This document shows positions 9,100-18,429 of a stretch of DNA of 20,508 nt, piece by piece. The notes under the pieces are model-generated. The model saw only the letters and a list, made by a program, of their open reading frames with translations, was not told where the DNA came from and ran no database searches. Each line of letters begins with the position of its first letter. Position 1 is the first letter of the stretch. Location of the stretch: contig RSEE01000200.1 in NCBI GenBank assembly GCA_003971905.1, positions 1 to 20,508 on the forward strand. The letters are read 5' to 3'. A program made the translations under genes and the position numbers. Origin of the DNA: Moniliella sp. 'wahieum' (taxonomy: Eukaryota > Basidiomycota > Moniliellomycetes > Moniliellales > Moniliellaceae).

Positions 9100-10269
9100 A
9101 TGGCCAGCCCCCCATCCCAACATCCAGCCGACGCCGCTCGAGCTGGAGCATCTTCCGCCGCCTCTCCACCTCGGCCGCCTCTGCGCCTTCAGACGCGCTG
9201 TCCGATGATGTGCGCCTGTCTCCACCCGCCAACGGTGGAGTGGCGTTTGGACGACGGATCTCAGGTCGCGTGCGCCGCCGCCACTCTACAACCGAGGACC
9301 GTATGGGGCTCTCTGCGTCGGCCCCAGCCCCCATACGAATCCACCCTGCTTCGACGGATGACAGTCCGCCCTTGTATCACGACCTCACTGTGTGCCTCCC
9401 TCCCATGCAGAGGCCCTAGGGGAAGGAACCAGTGCCTCCTCGCTGCCGCGCCGCGCTTCCGAACCCGGCCTGCCTCCTTTGCCCCTCCCAACAATCTGTC
9501 CGACTTGGCTACCATTGTTGATGAGGCCGGTCCCGACGAAGAGCTGCCGGCTTACAACCAGGACCGGTTTGTGCAGAATGCTACGGTCAAGTTGCATATT
9601 GCCACCCAGGGCCGTCTTCGGCCAGAATTGGTGGTTTTGGTACGCTTTATCGTTCTTCAATCGTAGACCGTTCTGACACATCTAGCACAGGACAATGATG
9701 GCAATCTGGTTTTCAAAACGGAGGTAGATCATGGTCCATCGCAAAGTACTCGCCGATGGGCATTACACGGGTTGCCCATCACGACGTGGATCAAAGATGA
9801 AGGGGGTACCCGCCCTGTGTCTGATCCAAGGTCCAAGGGTCATGGATTTCACAGCTCGTTCGCCGCTTAACCAAGATCTCATATTCCGCTTGGTTCCTGA
9901 CAATCTGTTCAACCCGGGCGCCCACGTTCGCTTCACACCGCACCAGCGCTATACCCATCTTGACGTCAAGCGGACCACCCAGGGCAGTTGGTCCATCCAG
10001 ACTCACCCTTCTGGGCGTATTGTGGGCAAGGTGGACAAGAATGTAGGATTTCGGCGCAATTTGCGAATTACTGGTACGTCCCCTCTCCCCTGGAGGCTAT
10101 AGCACCGACATGAACTGACCTCGCTAGGTAGTCGCCGGGCGAATCTTTTCTGCTCGTCACGGCCATTGCATTGGCCATGCGGGAGCCTAGCTACTACGAC
10201 ATTAGACTCCCGGGCCCGCTCATGCCGTACTCCTGGGCTATCTCGGGTCTCCCCACTGATTTGGATTAG
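9100..10269 (+). CDS. unidentified protein, basic Ser/Arg-rich N-terminus and beta-rich C-terminal domain
   Basis: I do not recognise this family. The ATG at 9100 has G at -3 and G at +4. After a C6 run (9108-9113) the frame continues as IPTSSRRRSSWSIFRRLSTS, an Arg/Ser-rich disordered region that includes PPLYHDLT and DEELPAYNQDRF. The C-terminal domain follows: VQNATVKLHIATQGRLRPEL, an intron (9640-9690), DNDGNLVFKTEV, NQDLIFRLVPDNLFNPG, GSWSIQTHPSGRIVGKV, then a second probable intron beginning at 10074 and ending at 10127 or 10131, then SPGESFLLVTAIALAMREPS and a stop at 10267-10269. Alternating strands and a final hydrophobic helix recall tubby/LURP-one-like folds, but this is only a structural guess. 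Frame changes occur near 9110, 9397, 9485, 9860 and at the second intron. It converges on LCP5. Confidence 0.6.
9640..9690 (+). other. intron, 51 nt
   Basis: GTACGC at the 5' end and CACAG at the 3' end. Removing it joins ...PELVVL to DNDGNLVFKTEV in one frame, replacing a stop that follows shortly in the unspliced sequence. Confidence 0.7.
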
Positions 10270-10373
10270 CCAGCAACCGAGGATCCATGATCACTTACCA
10301 CTGCAGAGACAGACTTGGAGCAGCCATGCATGCTTCCCTCTACCTGCCTCTTTTGTTTTTGCGCTGTCCAGAT

Positions 10374-10410
10374 CCCCCCCCCCCCCCCCCGCCACCTGGT
10401 GTCCCCCCCC
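10374..10410 (+). repeat. poly-C tracts C17 and C8
   Basis: Seventeen consecutive C at 10374-10390, then 12 mixed bases, then eight C at 10403-10410. They lie in the 293-bp spacer between the convergent 3' ends of the unidentified gene and LCP5. Exact run length is doubtful in an assembly with homopolymer errors. Confidence 0.85.
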
Positions 10411-10436
10411 TGTTGTTATCTGTGCCGGAATCGCCC

Positions 10437-10442
10437 TTTATT
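10437..10442 (-). terminator. candidate polyadenylation signal of LCP5
   Basis: TTTATT on the plus strand reads AATAAA on the minus strand, 121 bp after the proposed LCP5 stop codon. Position and sequence suit a cleavage/polyadenylation signal, but fungal signals are degenerate and this is one hexamer. Confidence 0.4.
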
Positions 10443-10562
10443 CCATAGACGCCTCTACTGAAATAACCTATGCTTGCGCACCCTACTGCATTTTGCTCCG
10501 CAACCACACCCATCTGAGCAGTCTGGCAATAGGAATGTCTACTGGAGAAGCGATGGCATTAG

Positions 10563-11762
10563 TTACTTGCGCCTCTTGTCCCGCACATGGCGCTGGAACG
10601 ACCCCCCAGGTCGGCAACTTTACGCTTCCCACCTTGCCTGCGAGGCGCAGCCCCGCGGACCCGCGCAGCTGGTCGTACACATCAATGTTGGGCCGATCGT
10701 TCTTTTTGTTCTTCTTCCCTCGCTTGGTAGAGAGGGGACGAACGATCATGGTCATCGCCCAAAAGACCTGCCAGTTCCGATTCGAACCCAGCCCGTTGTC
10801 CCGACTTCCCCTCCCGCCACGCGCACCGCCCAAGGCCAAGTCGGCCTCGTCCCGCTCGCGCCGGCGCTGTTCGGTTTTGGACAAGGCGAGGCGGGTAAAG
10901 TTCTCCTCTTCGTACTCTTGCATTCGGGCAAGCTCACGAGCACGCTTCGAACCCCGATCCCACCTGCGCCTACTGTGTGCGGGCGGGAGACGCCAGTTCC
11001 GTTGCCCCTTCCTCCAGTGGCACACCCGACATGGACGCCGTCAGCTCCGACAACAGGACCCGGACTTGTGCGTCCGCATCGGTTCCTCGTCCGAGCCATC
11101 GTCTTTCGGACCACGACGGCGACGCTTGGCGTCGGGATCGTACGCGACAGCAGCCAACTTGGGCGGACGATAGATTTCGGGTTCAGGGTCTTCCTGGCTG
11201 GCGGCACTCTTGTTGGTATCCTTCTTGGCGATCGGCGCGGTCGCTTGGAACGCAGAGGACATGCCAGGTCCATATGCGAGTAGGTCAGGCACGTTCGTAT
11301 CCTCTGTCTTGGATCGGAATCGAGGGCTGCACGCAGCATGCGCTCAAGTTGGTACTTCATTCCCTTTTCCAGCGGACGCGTCTTCTCCAGGACGAGTCGG
11401 TCGCGAATGAGGGTGTCCAGGAGCGGCCGCTGTCACTAGCAGCCCCCGCGCCCTCCGACAGCAACCGCGAAGCAGAGAGAAGTACCAGGTTCTGCACATA
11501 CTCCAACAGCACATCCACCTTCATCGACAGGAGTGATGGGCCATCGGCGTAGTCCAGCTCCCCTTTTTTTGTCTAGAGAGACGAGAAGGAAAGGGGGAGT
11601 CAGTGATTGTCCACACAACTTCAGGGGAGCGCGAGGGGAGGAGACGACGCACTTTTCGAAAAATTTGCGCAGGGTCGAGGTGATGCCCTGTGCATCGTTG
11701 AGTGTGTTGGCAAGGACTTTGGACAGCGCGTCGCGCGTCTCGGCGGGTAATGGGGACGCCAT
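10563..11762 (-). CDS. LCP5: Lcp5/neuroguidin homologue (Sas10/Utp3/C1D family)
   Basis: Nucleolar protein of the Sas10/Utp3/C1D family. Yeast Lcp5 associates with the U3 snoRNP and is needed for early 18S pre-rRNA cleavage. The N-terminus MASPLPAETRDALSKVLANT is followed by an 80-nt intron (11573-11652), then GELDYADGPSLLSMKVDVLL and EYVQNLVLLSASRLL, the typical family helix. RDRLVLEKTRPLEKGMKYQL is the signature of the family. Next come EIYRPPKLAAVAYDPDAKRR, the conserved YxPPKL patch, and ELARMQEYEEENFTRLALSK. A basic tail, SFQRHVRDKRRK, ends at the TAA at 10563-10565. The length is about 370 residues. Frame breaks are seen at T7 11564-11570, near 11395, near 11310, near 11050 and at C6 10602-10607. 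The gene stands head to head with ESF1. Confidence 0.88.
11573..11652 (-). other. LCP5 intron, 80 nt
   Basis: On the minus strand it begins GTGCGT after ...STLRKFFEK and ends CTCTCTAG, preceded by a pyrimidine-rich stretch. The A-run just after the acceptor (T7 on plus) must have lost one base for the downstream family motif to be in frame. Confidence 0.7.
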
Positions 11763-12005
11763 GGCTGTGGTGGGAAGGGTGGGCGCACCCAAGCCGAAAA
11801 GCTAGGGGAGGCGAGCAGGACAAATTAATTGATGGGACTATTCCGCGCCTGCTCGGTGCAATGATGACGGAAGAGCCACTAGCGCCGTGCAGGGTCGCTC
11901 TCGATTCCGCCCGGCCACGCTGTTTCACTCTCCAAAAAGTTGAGCGCGCCGCCGCCAAGGCGGATGCAGTGCCCATCTGTCCCCCACACCACGCAACCAC
12001 GAGCG
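11763..12005. promoter_or_regulatory. shared divergent promoter of LCP5 and ESF1
   Basis: The 243 bp between the two start codons must contain both 5' leaders and any promoter. It includes ACAAATTAATTGATGGG at about 11820 and an imperfect GGCG/CGCC-rich inverted segment around 11948-11962. I did not find the yeast ribosome-biogenesis elements PAC (GCGATGAG) or RRPE (AAAAATTTT) here, but those are not expected to be conserved in all fungi. Confidence 0.6.
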
Positions 12006-14357
12006 ATGGCAGGCAAGAAAGGCGCTGGTGACGACCGCTTTGCCCGTGTCCACTCTGACCCGCGGTTCATCCGTCCGCAGCGGGAAGAGGGCCAGGTCAA
12101 GCTCGACGAACGCTTTGCGCATCTCCTCAAACCGGGGCAGAAGGGCGGCCAGAAGGGCAAGAAGCAGGCTGGGCCCAAGGTCGACCGCTTTGGGCGGAAG
12201 GTCAAGGCAGGCTCCTCGGCTGAGACTGCCCATCTGCGCGCCGCATTTACCGCGTGGAGGACGATAAGGTTGCTTCTGGCTCGAGCGATGAGGAGAGCGA
12301 TGAGGAGAGCGACGAGGAGAGTGACGATTCGGAGCCGGCCAGGCCCGACTACGCACGTGGTGAGGCGATGCTCGAATCTTCTTCGTCAGAGGAAGAGTCC
12401 TCGGACGAGTCCGGCGGAGTGAGAGTGATGATTCGGCCACGGGATCAGTGGTGCTGGGCACTCGCCAGGCCTTGCGGGATGCTAAGAAGCGTGCTGCCGG
12501 TGCTGCGTCGGATGAGGATTCCGAATCCGAGTCTGATGAAGAGGAAGGTCCTGTCCCGGCTGATGATGGCGAGGGGCTGGATGCCCGCGCCTACTCTGCT
12601 GGATAAGCAGGCTAAAAAGCAACTTTCACGCGAGAAGAAGCGCAAGGACGCTGTGCCAATGGGCGATCGCACTCGTCGGCTAGCGGTGGTCAACATGGAC
12701 TGGGAAACCTTCGTGCGGTTGACTTGTATGCCGTCTTTGCCTCTGTCGTACAACCATTGGCCTCGGTGGCTTCCTTGACTTCGAAGGAGGAGATCAAGGG
12801 TAAGGGTAAAGGCGGTGCAGCACTTCGTCAGAACCGTGGCCAGTGTATCCGGGTTCGGATCTATCCTTCTGAGTTTGGCCGGCAACGGATGGCCAGGAGG
12901 ACAGGTACGGCCCTCCTACGATATCTTCAAGGGTGACAAGACGGAAGCGAGTCGTTCCAAGGCTGGGAAGAGCCGAGCAGAGGACTCGGATGATGAGGCT
13001 GGTCCGGCCGGGTTCCAAGAAGATGAAGGTGCTGAGTTTGATGAAAACAAGTTGCGTAAATACCAACTGGAGCGGTTGCGCTATTATTATGCTATTGCCG
13101 AATTGATCGGAAGCTCGGCCTCCATGGTTTATGACACGATGATGGTACCGAGATGGAGGCGTCGGCCAACGTGTTTGATCTCCGCTTTGTTCCCGATGAC
13201 ATGGAGTTCCCTTCTTACCCCCAGGCCCGGCTGACGCTGCCGATGCCCAAGATAAGAGCGATGGGTACCGCGACAAGCTACCGAGGCCGACTTGATGACC
13301 AAGTACACTGGCGTTGACTTTAAGACGGACGTGCGTATTTTCACCTCATCTGTGTAGGCATGGGCACTAACTTGTCTTTTGTACAGGCACTGCGGCATTC
13401 CCGCGTCACACTCACTTGGGATCAAGATGACAGCCAGCGGACCAAGATCACTCGTCGGCGGGTTGGGGAGCAAGAGCTGGCCGAGGAAGACTACAAGGCG
13501 TATTTGGCCTCGGACACTGGCTCAGAGGGAGAAGAGGAGAAGGAGACCCAGGCAGATGCCGAGGAGGGGGCCAAGGACAAGAAGGCGAGCCGGATGCGCA
13601 ACCTTCTCCTTTCAGGACTTGACATGAACAAGTCCAAAAAGGGACGCAAGGACCTCTCTGGCCACGGTGGGGACATGGATATGGAAATCACGTTTACTCC
13701 TGCTCTTACCTCCAAGCTCTCCTCGGAACCTGTACGGTCACACGTCTGCTACGGACGCCACAGAGAAGGCGACCGATGGAGAGGAGAAGGAGGAGACCAC
13801 ACGAGAAAAGTATCTGCGCAAGCAAAAGGAGAAAGCGCGAGGCGCGGATGGCCAAGCTGGTCGAGGCTCGCACGGCCAAGGAGGCTCAAAAGCCGGAATC
13901 AGACGAGGAGTTGCCCGCCTCTTTGGCTGGCGAAGATGGTGGGGTGGGCTTGGGTCACTTCTCGATCCAAGATATTGTTCGTGCGGAGAAGGATAAGATG
14001 CGGGCAGGCAAATTGCGCGGCAAGGCCAAGAAGAAGGCGGCCGCCCGCGCTGAAGCTGCTGATCAAGCGGAGGGAAAAATTCAGCCGGATTTCCACGTCA
14101 ATCCCGAAGACGAGCGGTTTGGTGCACTCTACACAGACCACCAGTTCGCCCTCGACCCATCTCATTCTTCTTTCCGCAAAACCGAGGCGATGCAAACCCT
14201 CGTCGACACGGCAGCCAAGAAACGTCGCCAAACCGAATCCGAGGACACTCCCCGCGAGTCAGGTGGGAAGGACGATTCGGCTGCGTTGGTGCAGCGTCTC
14301 AAACAAAGGGCTACCCCGGTCAGCGGCCAAGCAAAAGACAAAAGCAGAAGGCCTGAT
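12006..14357 (+). CDS. ESF1: ESF1 homologue, nucleolar pre-rRNA processing protein
   Basis: ESF1 family members are nucleolar proteins needed for 18S rRNA maturation. The ATG at 12006 starts MAGKKGAGDDRFARVHSDPR, the family's DxRFxRVxxDPRF opening, then VKLDERFAHLL and VDRFGRKVKAG. Next are RIYRVEDDKVASGSSDEESD, a long acidic Ser/Asp/Glu region, and RLAVVNMDWET with RAVDLYAVFASVVQP. These are followed by VRIYPSEFGRQRMA, KYQLERLRYYYAIAE, SASMVYDTM, FDLRFVPDDMEFP, RVTLTWDQDD and EEDYKAYLASD. The C-terminal half has MDMEITFTPALTSKL, REKYLRKQKEK, and the signature DFHVNPEDERFGALYTDHQF with FALDPSHSSFRKTEAMQ, then LVQRLKQRATP. A 56-nt intron lies at 13331-13386. Frame changes occur near 12245, 12418, 12600, 12710, 12896, 12915, 13110, 13140, 13240, 13725 and 14313. 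I end it at the TGA 14355-14357, giving a basic tail QRPSKRQKQKA. The uncorrected frame would run to 14465. Confidence 0.9.
12284..12328 (+). repeat. in-frame acidic microsatellite in ESF1
   Basis: A 12-bp unit close to AGCGATGAGGAG is repeated about 3.5 times and encodes SDEESDEESDEESDD. It sits in the acidic region typical of ESF1 proteins, where length variation is tolerated. Confidence 0.85.
13331..13386 (+). other. ESF1 intron, 56 nt
   Basis: Begins GTGCGT after ...GVDFKTD, has a CACTAAC branch-point-like sequence near 13366, and ends TTGTACAG before ALRHSRVTLTWDQDD. The protein matches the ESF1 family on both sides of the join. Confidence 0.85.
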
Positions 14358-14629
14358 TGGGCTCCTGTCTGCGTGGGACGGGTCATGTATCGGAAGACAG
14401 CAATCATTTTCATCTTCCCATCATATATGCCCCCAAATGAAGGGATTTTCCACTGGACGCGATGAGTCTGACACGACTGGCTTTTTATAGTTCGCATCAT
14501 GATGGGTGATGCGTGTGCTAGTACTCCGTCCTTTTCATTGACAGAGCTTAAGGCTGGGACAGGGGGAACGCTACGTCTAAACCTAACCGTTCACTGTCTT
14601 GCGGGGGTTACTTGGGGGCGCCACCAGGG

Positions 14630-15969
14630 TCAAGGGACCAGGGGGATCGCCAGGATATCAGGACCCTCCGGCTCTCGCCATCCGGTCCCGTACCCTAGGA
14701 AGCGCGTGTGGACACGGAGGAACGTGGTTGACATCCGAGCGAGGAACCATTTCCACTGAGACTTAGTAGCCAACTCCTTCCAATGCGCGAACAACGTGCC
14801 CGCCGTCTTGGTGCCGTAGTATCCTCGCGTCGTCAAAACCAGGGGGAAAAAAACGGTTCTTGAGTGCGTCCCTGGTACTTGGCGTTCTTGTCGCATTCTG
14901 CTTGTTCAAGCATCCGAAGCAGCTCCTTCTCCCGGCGTTCCAAGGGGGTTGCGGTGCTCTCATGCACCACCCTCCGGAACGCGCTCTGCGCCTCCTGCGA
15001 TCCCGTGTCGCGCAGCGTGTGGTCTACCTCCATTCCGGTTCCCCCAGTGCTCCGGGCCCCATCACGCGGTAATCGGTGCGCGGGCCTTCCGTCCGCGCCT
15101 CGTCCCATCCTCTTCCTCCACCATAGGTTCGTTGTGGACGTGGGTGTCGGGGATGGAGCGTAGGAGCTGGAGAATGGGCCCGCACTGCCTCATGCAACGC
15201 ACCAAACTTGGCCTGGGTGCGGGTGCAGGACATTGATGTTCCAGCGAGGACATGACGCCGCACTTGCACATGCTGCGCGTGGTGCGGCACAGCGTGCAGA
15301 GCTGGAGACCAACCTGGACCTGCTGGTCAGAGAGCTTGAGGTACGGGACGGATGGAATGGCGGAGAGCCAGTTGTGGCTCAGCGGGTTGCTGTGCTCAAC
15401 CACATGGCGACCATCGGCAGCGTCCAGCTTCTGAAGCAGCTCCTGTCGACTTTGCTCCCACATTTCGCGGCAGCGCTGGCGTTACTTCGTAAATGCGTTG
15501 GCCGTAGCCGTTTGCGGTCCCGCTGGGTCAACTTAAGTGGTAATAAGATAGTCGTGACCTCGTTGGCCGCGGCACGGGCGTGGGGCGCAATATACGAGTA
15601 AAGCGGGCTGCACATCCTCCAGCCGGAGGGGCAGGCTCATGAGCATGTCGAAGTGGTCGTCCTTGGCACTTGGGGATCCTCCTCGCCCCGGATCCGTCTG
15701 AACTCCGTACAGATGAAGGCATCAATCTCGGCCAGCACGTCGTCTAGCTCTCCTTCCATCTGCATGGTGCGGAGCAGGTGGCGCAGCTTGGTCTGAGTGC
15801 TGAGCCGCCATAGTAAGAGGCGTCCCTGGCGGGTGATGCCATCAAACTTAGGCATGTTCTCCCTCAGACTGGCCAGTTGGGCCCGGAGCCACGATCGACG
15901 ATAGTCTACCCCTCCCACACAAGTGCCCAGAACCTGCAGACCATCTATGAAAACGCGACAGAAATGAGT
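14630..15969 (-). pseudogene. C-terminal fragment of a reverse-transcriptase-like protein
   Basis: Read on the minus strand from about 15969, frames join into a chain resembling the region after the RT domain in RT-like mobile-element proteins. Segments in order are IDGLQVLGTCVGG (a KVLGxPxG-like motif), YRRSWLRAQLASL, TQTKLRHLLRTMQMEGELDD (compare the xYLLRTIPxI step), AEIDAFICTEFRRIRG, and SYIAPHARAAANEV. Then come NWLSAIPSVPYLKLSDQQVQ, a CKCG...LEH...C zinc-type cluster, KFGALHEAVRAGPILQLLRS, RTDYRVMGPGALG, and a final FFPLVLTTRGYYGTKTAG with HWKELATKSQWKW. The catalytic RT palm (YxDD-type) is absent: upstream of 15969 the frame meets stops and then unrelated sequence. It is thus 5'-truncated, plus several frame shifts. 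An intron acceptor at 15970 (CAACAG) is an alternative explanation. The family match is from memory of sequence patterns. Confidence 0.5.
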
Positions 15970-16077
15970 CTGTTGTCATCAATCATCCATCATCAATCAT
16001 CTGGCATCTCGTGAGGGTACAGCCATGTATGGCGTTTCGCAAAACATGCGACGTAGGGTGTGGGGGGGTGAAGAGGA

Positions 16078-16091
16078 GGGGGGGGGGGGGG
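16078..16091 (+). repeat. poly-G tract G14
   Basis: Fourteen consecutive G in the spacer between the RT-like fragment and the next minus-strand gene, preceded by a G7 at about 16062-16068. Exact length is uncertain for the same homopolymer reason as elsewhere. Confidence 0.8.
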
Positions 16092-16136
16092 CTGACCCTG
16101 ACCAGTGACCTGCGTACGCTAGCGGTCAGGTCATCT

Positions 16137-18102
16137 TCACTTCGAAGATTTCGGTTCAGGAATGGGGGGCAGCGGGCCCACCGGCGGTGGCCCTGGGCGA
16201 CTAGGGATCACGCGTCTGGCCGAAATAAAGGATTGCTTGCTGCTTGTTTGGGAACGATGAATGGGAATGGGACGGTGGGCTGAGAGCAAGTGGAGACGCC
16301 CGACTTGGAGCAGGAGGAGTAGGACGAGCGGGATGCGGTCAGGCCCCGAGACGGAAGCCAAGCGATATAGGAGGAAACTTTTGCAGATCGAAATCAAGCA
16401 GGGAACTGGACGAGTCATGGGATGCGATGCTCTGTGCCGTGCGGGACACGGGCAATACTCGGCGCCCGGCCATTCGCCGCACGGAAGGAGTAGCTTGTTC
16501 ATTTCATGGGATTGCTGCTGAGGCAGGAGTTCAGGAGAAGACGCATCCGCTTCAGTCGCTTGTTCCCAAGGGGTGTCCTTCCGTTCTGGATCATGGGGCA
16601 AAGCGGTCTCCTTACTCGGTGGGGTCTTGTGGGGCCAAAGAACCTCACTGTGTTCGACCCCTTCGACGAAAGCGCCCATGGAAGAATTTCCATCATCGGG
16701 CGCGAATCCAAACATGTCCGTTACGGGAGAAGAGTGCCCATCACTCGACGCCCATGGTGTCGAGAGTTCAGAGTCTTCGAGGTCATGGGGAGGAAGAACG
16801 GTGTCAATGTCCAGATGGATGATGGAGTGGGGCGGGAAGGATGGTGCCGCCCCTTTTTCCATTGGTACCCGGGACTTGTGACACATTCCTTTGGGAATAT
16901 GACTCACGGGCGTGCTCCTCCCTAGTGTGGGAGACGCAGAACCCAAATATGGTTCCTCCCGTTAGTTGAGGCTGGCAAGAGCGTTGTTGCTACTGAAGGT
17001 GTCGAAGCGAAGTGTGGGACATCTTTGGTAACCAGGAAGAGTAACATCCTTTGACAAAGCCAAAGGCGACAAAGGTGTAGGTCGTTGGTCACCCGGAAAG
17101 CTCAAGCTGCTGGCACGGAAGGAGAAATTGTTCCTGAACACAGGCGAAACTCTGCTAGGCCCCTGGGACAGACCAGCCCAACTCGTTGTGATATGAGTAT
17201 CACTGGAGGAGGGGTTTGTGGTTAGCTCTGATCGCGCATGGGACAGAGATCGCCTGGTCCCAGCAATTGAGTTAGACAGAATTGAGGAGCCCAGGACGAC
17301 GGTGTTTTAATCTTGCCTCCATTTCTCCTGTGCTTTGATTCATTGGTCACCTCCATGACCTCATCCACAGACCGATGACGATTCAAGGGAAGGCCAGATT
17401 CTTGTGTCAGTGGCGACGACAGTGGAGGGCTGGTCAAATTTGTTCGGGAAGCAGGTGCGGAAGTCGGAGATGAAAATGTCGACGATGAAATGGCGGCAGG
17501 CGCTTTCCACCATCGTCGGTAAGAACGGTGCTTGCCCCCTTTGGGCGTATCAGAAGCATCATCAAAGGAAGTATCCTCCAATGGAGAGTCGGGCAAGGTA
17601 CGAGGAACATCCCGACTTTTCGAGACATCCCAACCGGATCTCATGACCCATCCTACCTGGGAGTGGGAAGGAGGGTGGTTGTTTGGGAGTGTGTAGCATA
17701 TGAGTCATTCGAAGGACTAAACGAGCCTGGTTCGCTCGAACAGCGAGGTCGGGGATGGTCACGGAGATGCAACCAAGTCGCTGCAAGTGCAACTGGAGGT
17801 GGCTTCCGCCGAGATGATGTACTGTTCGAACCGCCTGAAGTCTGTTGACCTGACTTTTTCGTCTCATTGAGGAGCCAGGTAATAAATTGTGGCTTCTTGA
17901 AGGGATTGATCCCATTTGGACCCCCATCATCTTTCTTGCTTGGACGGAATGCGGCTGCATCATCATTTCTGGAACCACAGTGGACGAAAAGATGTTAGCC
18001 ATGAACTGAATGCATATTGGGGCAGCTTACGTATCAACCCAAGAGATTTTGGGAGATAATGTATGTCTGTCGATGCCCGTGCACACCCTCAATGATACTT
18101 TT
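16137..18102 (-). CDS. hypothetical serine/proline-rich, mostly disordered protein
   Basis: I do not recognise this protein. On the minus strand an open segment from about 18102 reads IDRHTLSPKISWVDT, then a 62-nt intron (17969-18030, GTAAGC...TTCCAG), then NDDAAAFRPSKKDDGGPNGI, NPFKKPQFITWLLNETKK and a Ser/Pro-rich run. With shifts it continues through VPRTLPDSPLEDTSFDDASD, RSVDEVMEVTNESKHRRNGG, RRSLSHARSELTTNPSSSDT and, after a stop at about 16963, an open frame (16946-16137) with HSIIHLDIDTVLPPHDLEDS and SSPVTDMFGFAPDDGNSSMG. Low-complexity composition and in-phase stretches after frame repair suggest a real but disordered protein. No start codon was found, so its 5' end may lie upstream. 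The stop near 16963 may instead be the true end, making the 3' part a separate gene. Confidence 0.35.
17969..18030 (-). other. candidate intron, 62 nt
   Basis: On the minus strand GTAAGCTGCC at the donor and GTGGTTCCAG at the acceptor. Splicing joins ISWVDT to NDDAAAFRPSKK in one frame, which is the best evidence that the surrounding hypothetical gene is real. Confidence 0.5.
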
Positions 18103-18429
18103 CAAGCAACCCCTTCGTCAACAGGATGCCTCCGAGTGTGTGCAAAGGAGATCCAAGAGCCCTGCACAAGACTTTTATGGCGGACCACTGGAACGGGGAG
18201 AGGGCGTGATGGTGGGTGGGAAGGATGGGGCAAGCAATTTTCCCCCTTCAGAGGGACAGACGGTAGTGCCCCCTTGACTGAGTCAGTTGACGATACAGAC
18301 CCGATTGGCCAGCTATACACTACAGAGGAATGAAATTGACGGGGCCCATAACCCCTGTGTGGATGAGCGCGCAGCGATCATATCCACCCCCACCGACTGC
18401 GCGTCGGCCCAAGCTGCAGGTGTCGTCAC

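Noticed and set aside
10770..10800. tRNA-like T-loop (GGTTCGAATC on the minus strand)
   Set aside because: The flanking bases do not form a T-stem and no acceptor or anticodon arm fits. The segment is inside the LCP5 coding region.
10166..11173. Plus-strand open frame of 335 codons
   Set aside because: It is antisense to the LCP5 coding region, which has clear family motifs on the minus strand.
16244..16925. Several plus-strand open frames opposite the hypothetical minus-strand gene
   Set aside because: They are Arg/Gly-rich shadows of the longer minus-strand frame and show no motifs.
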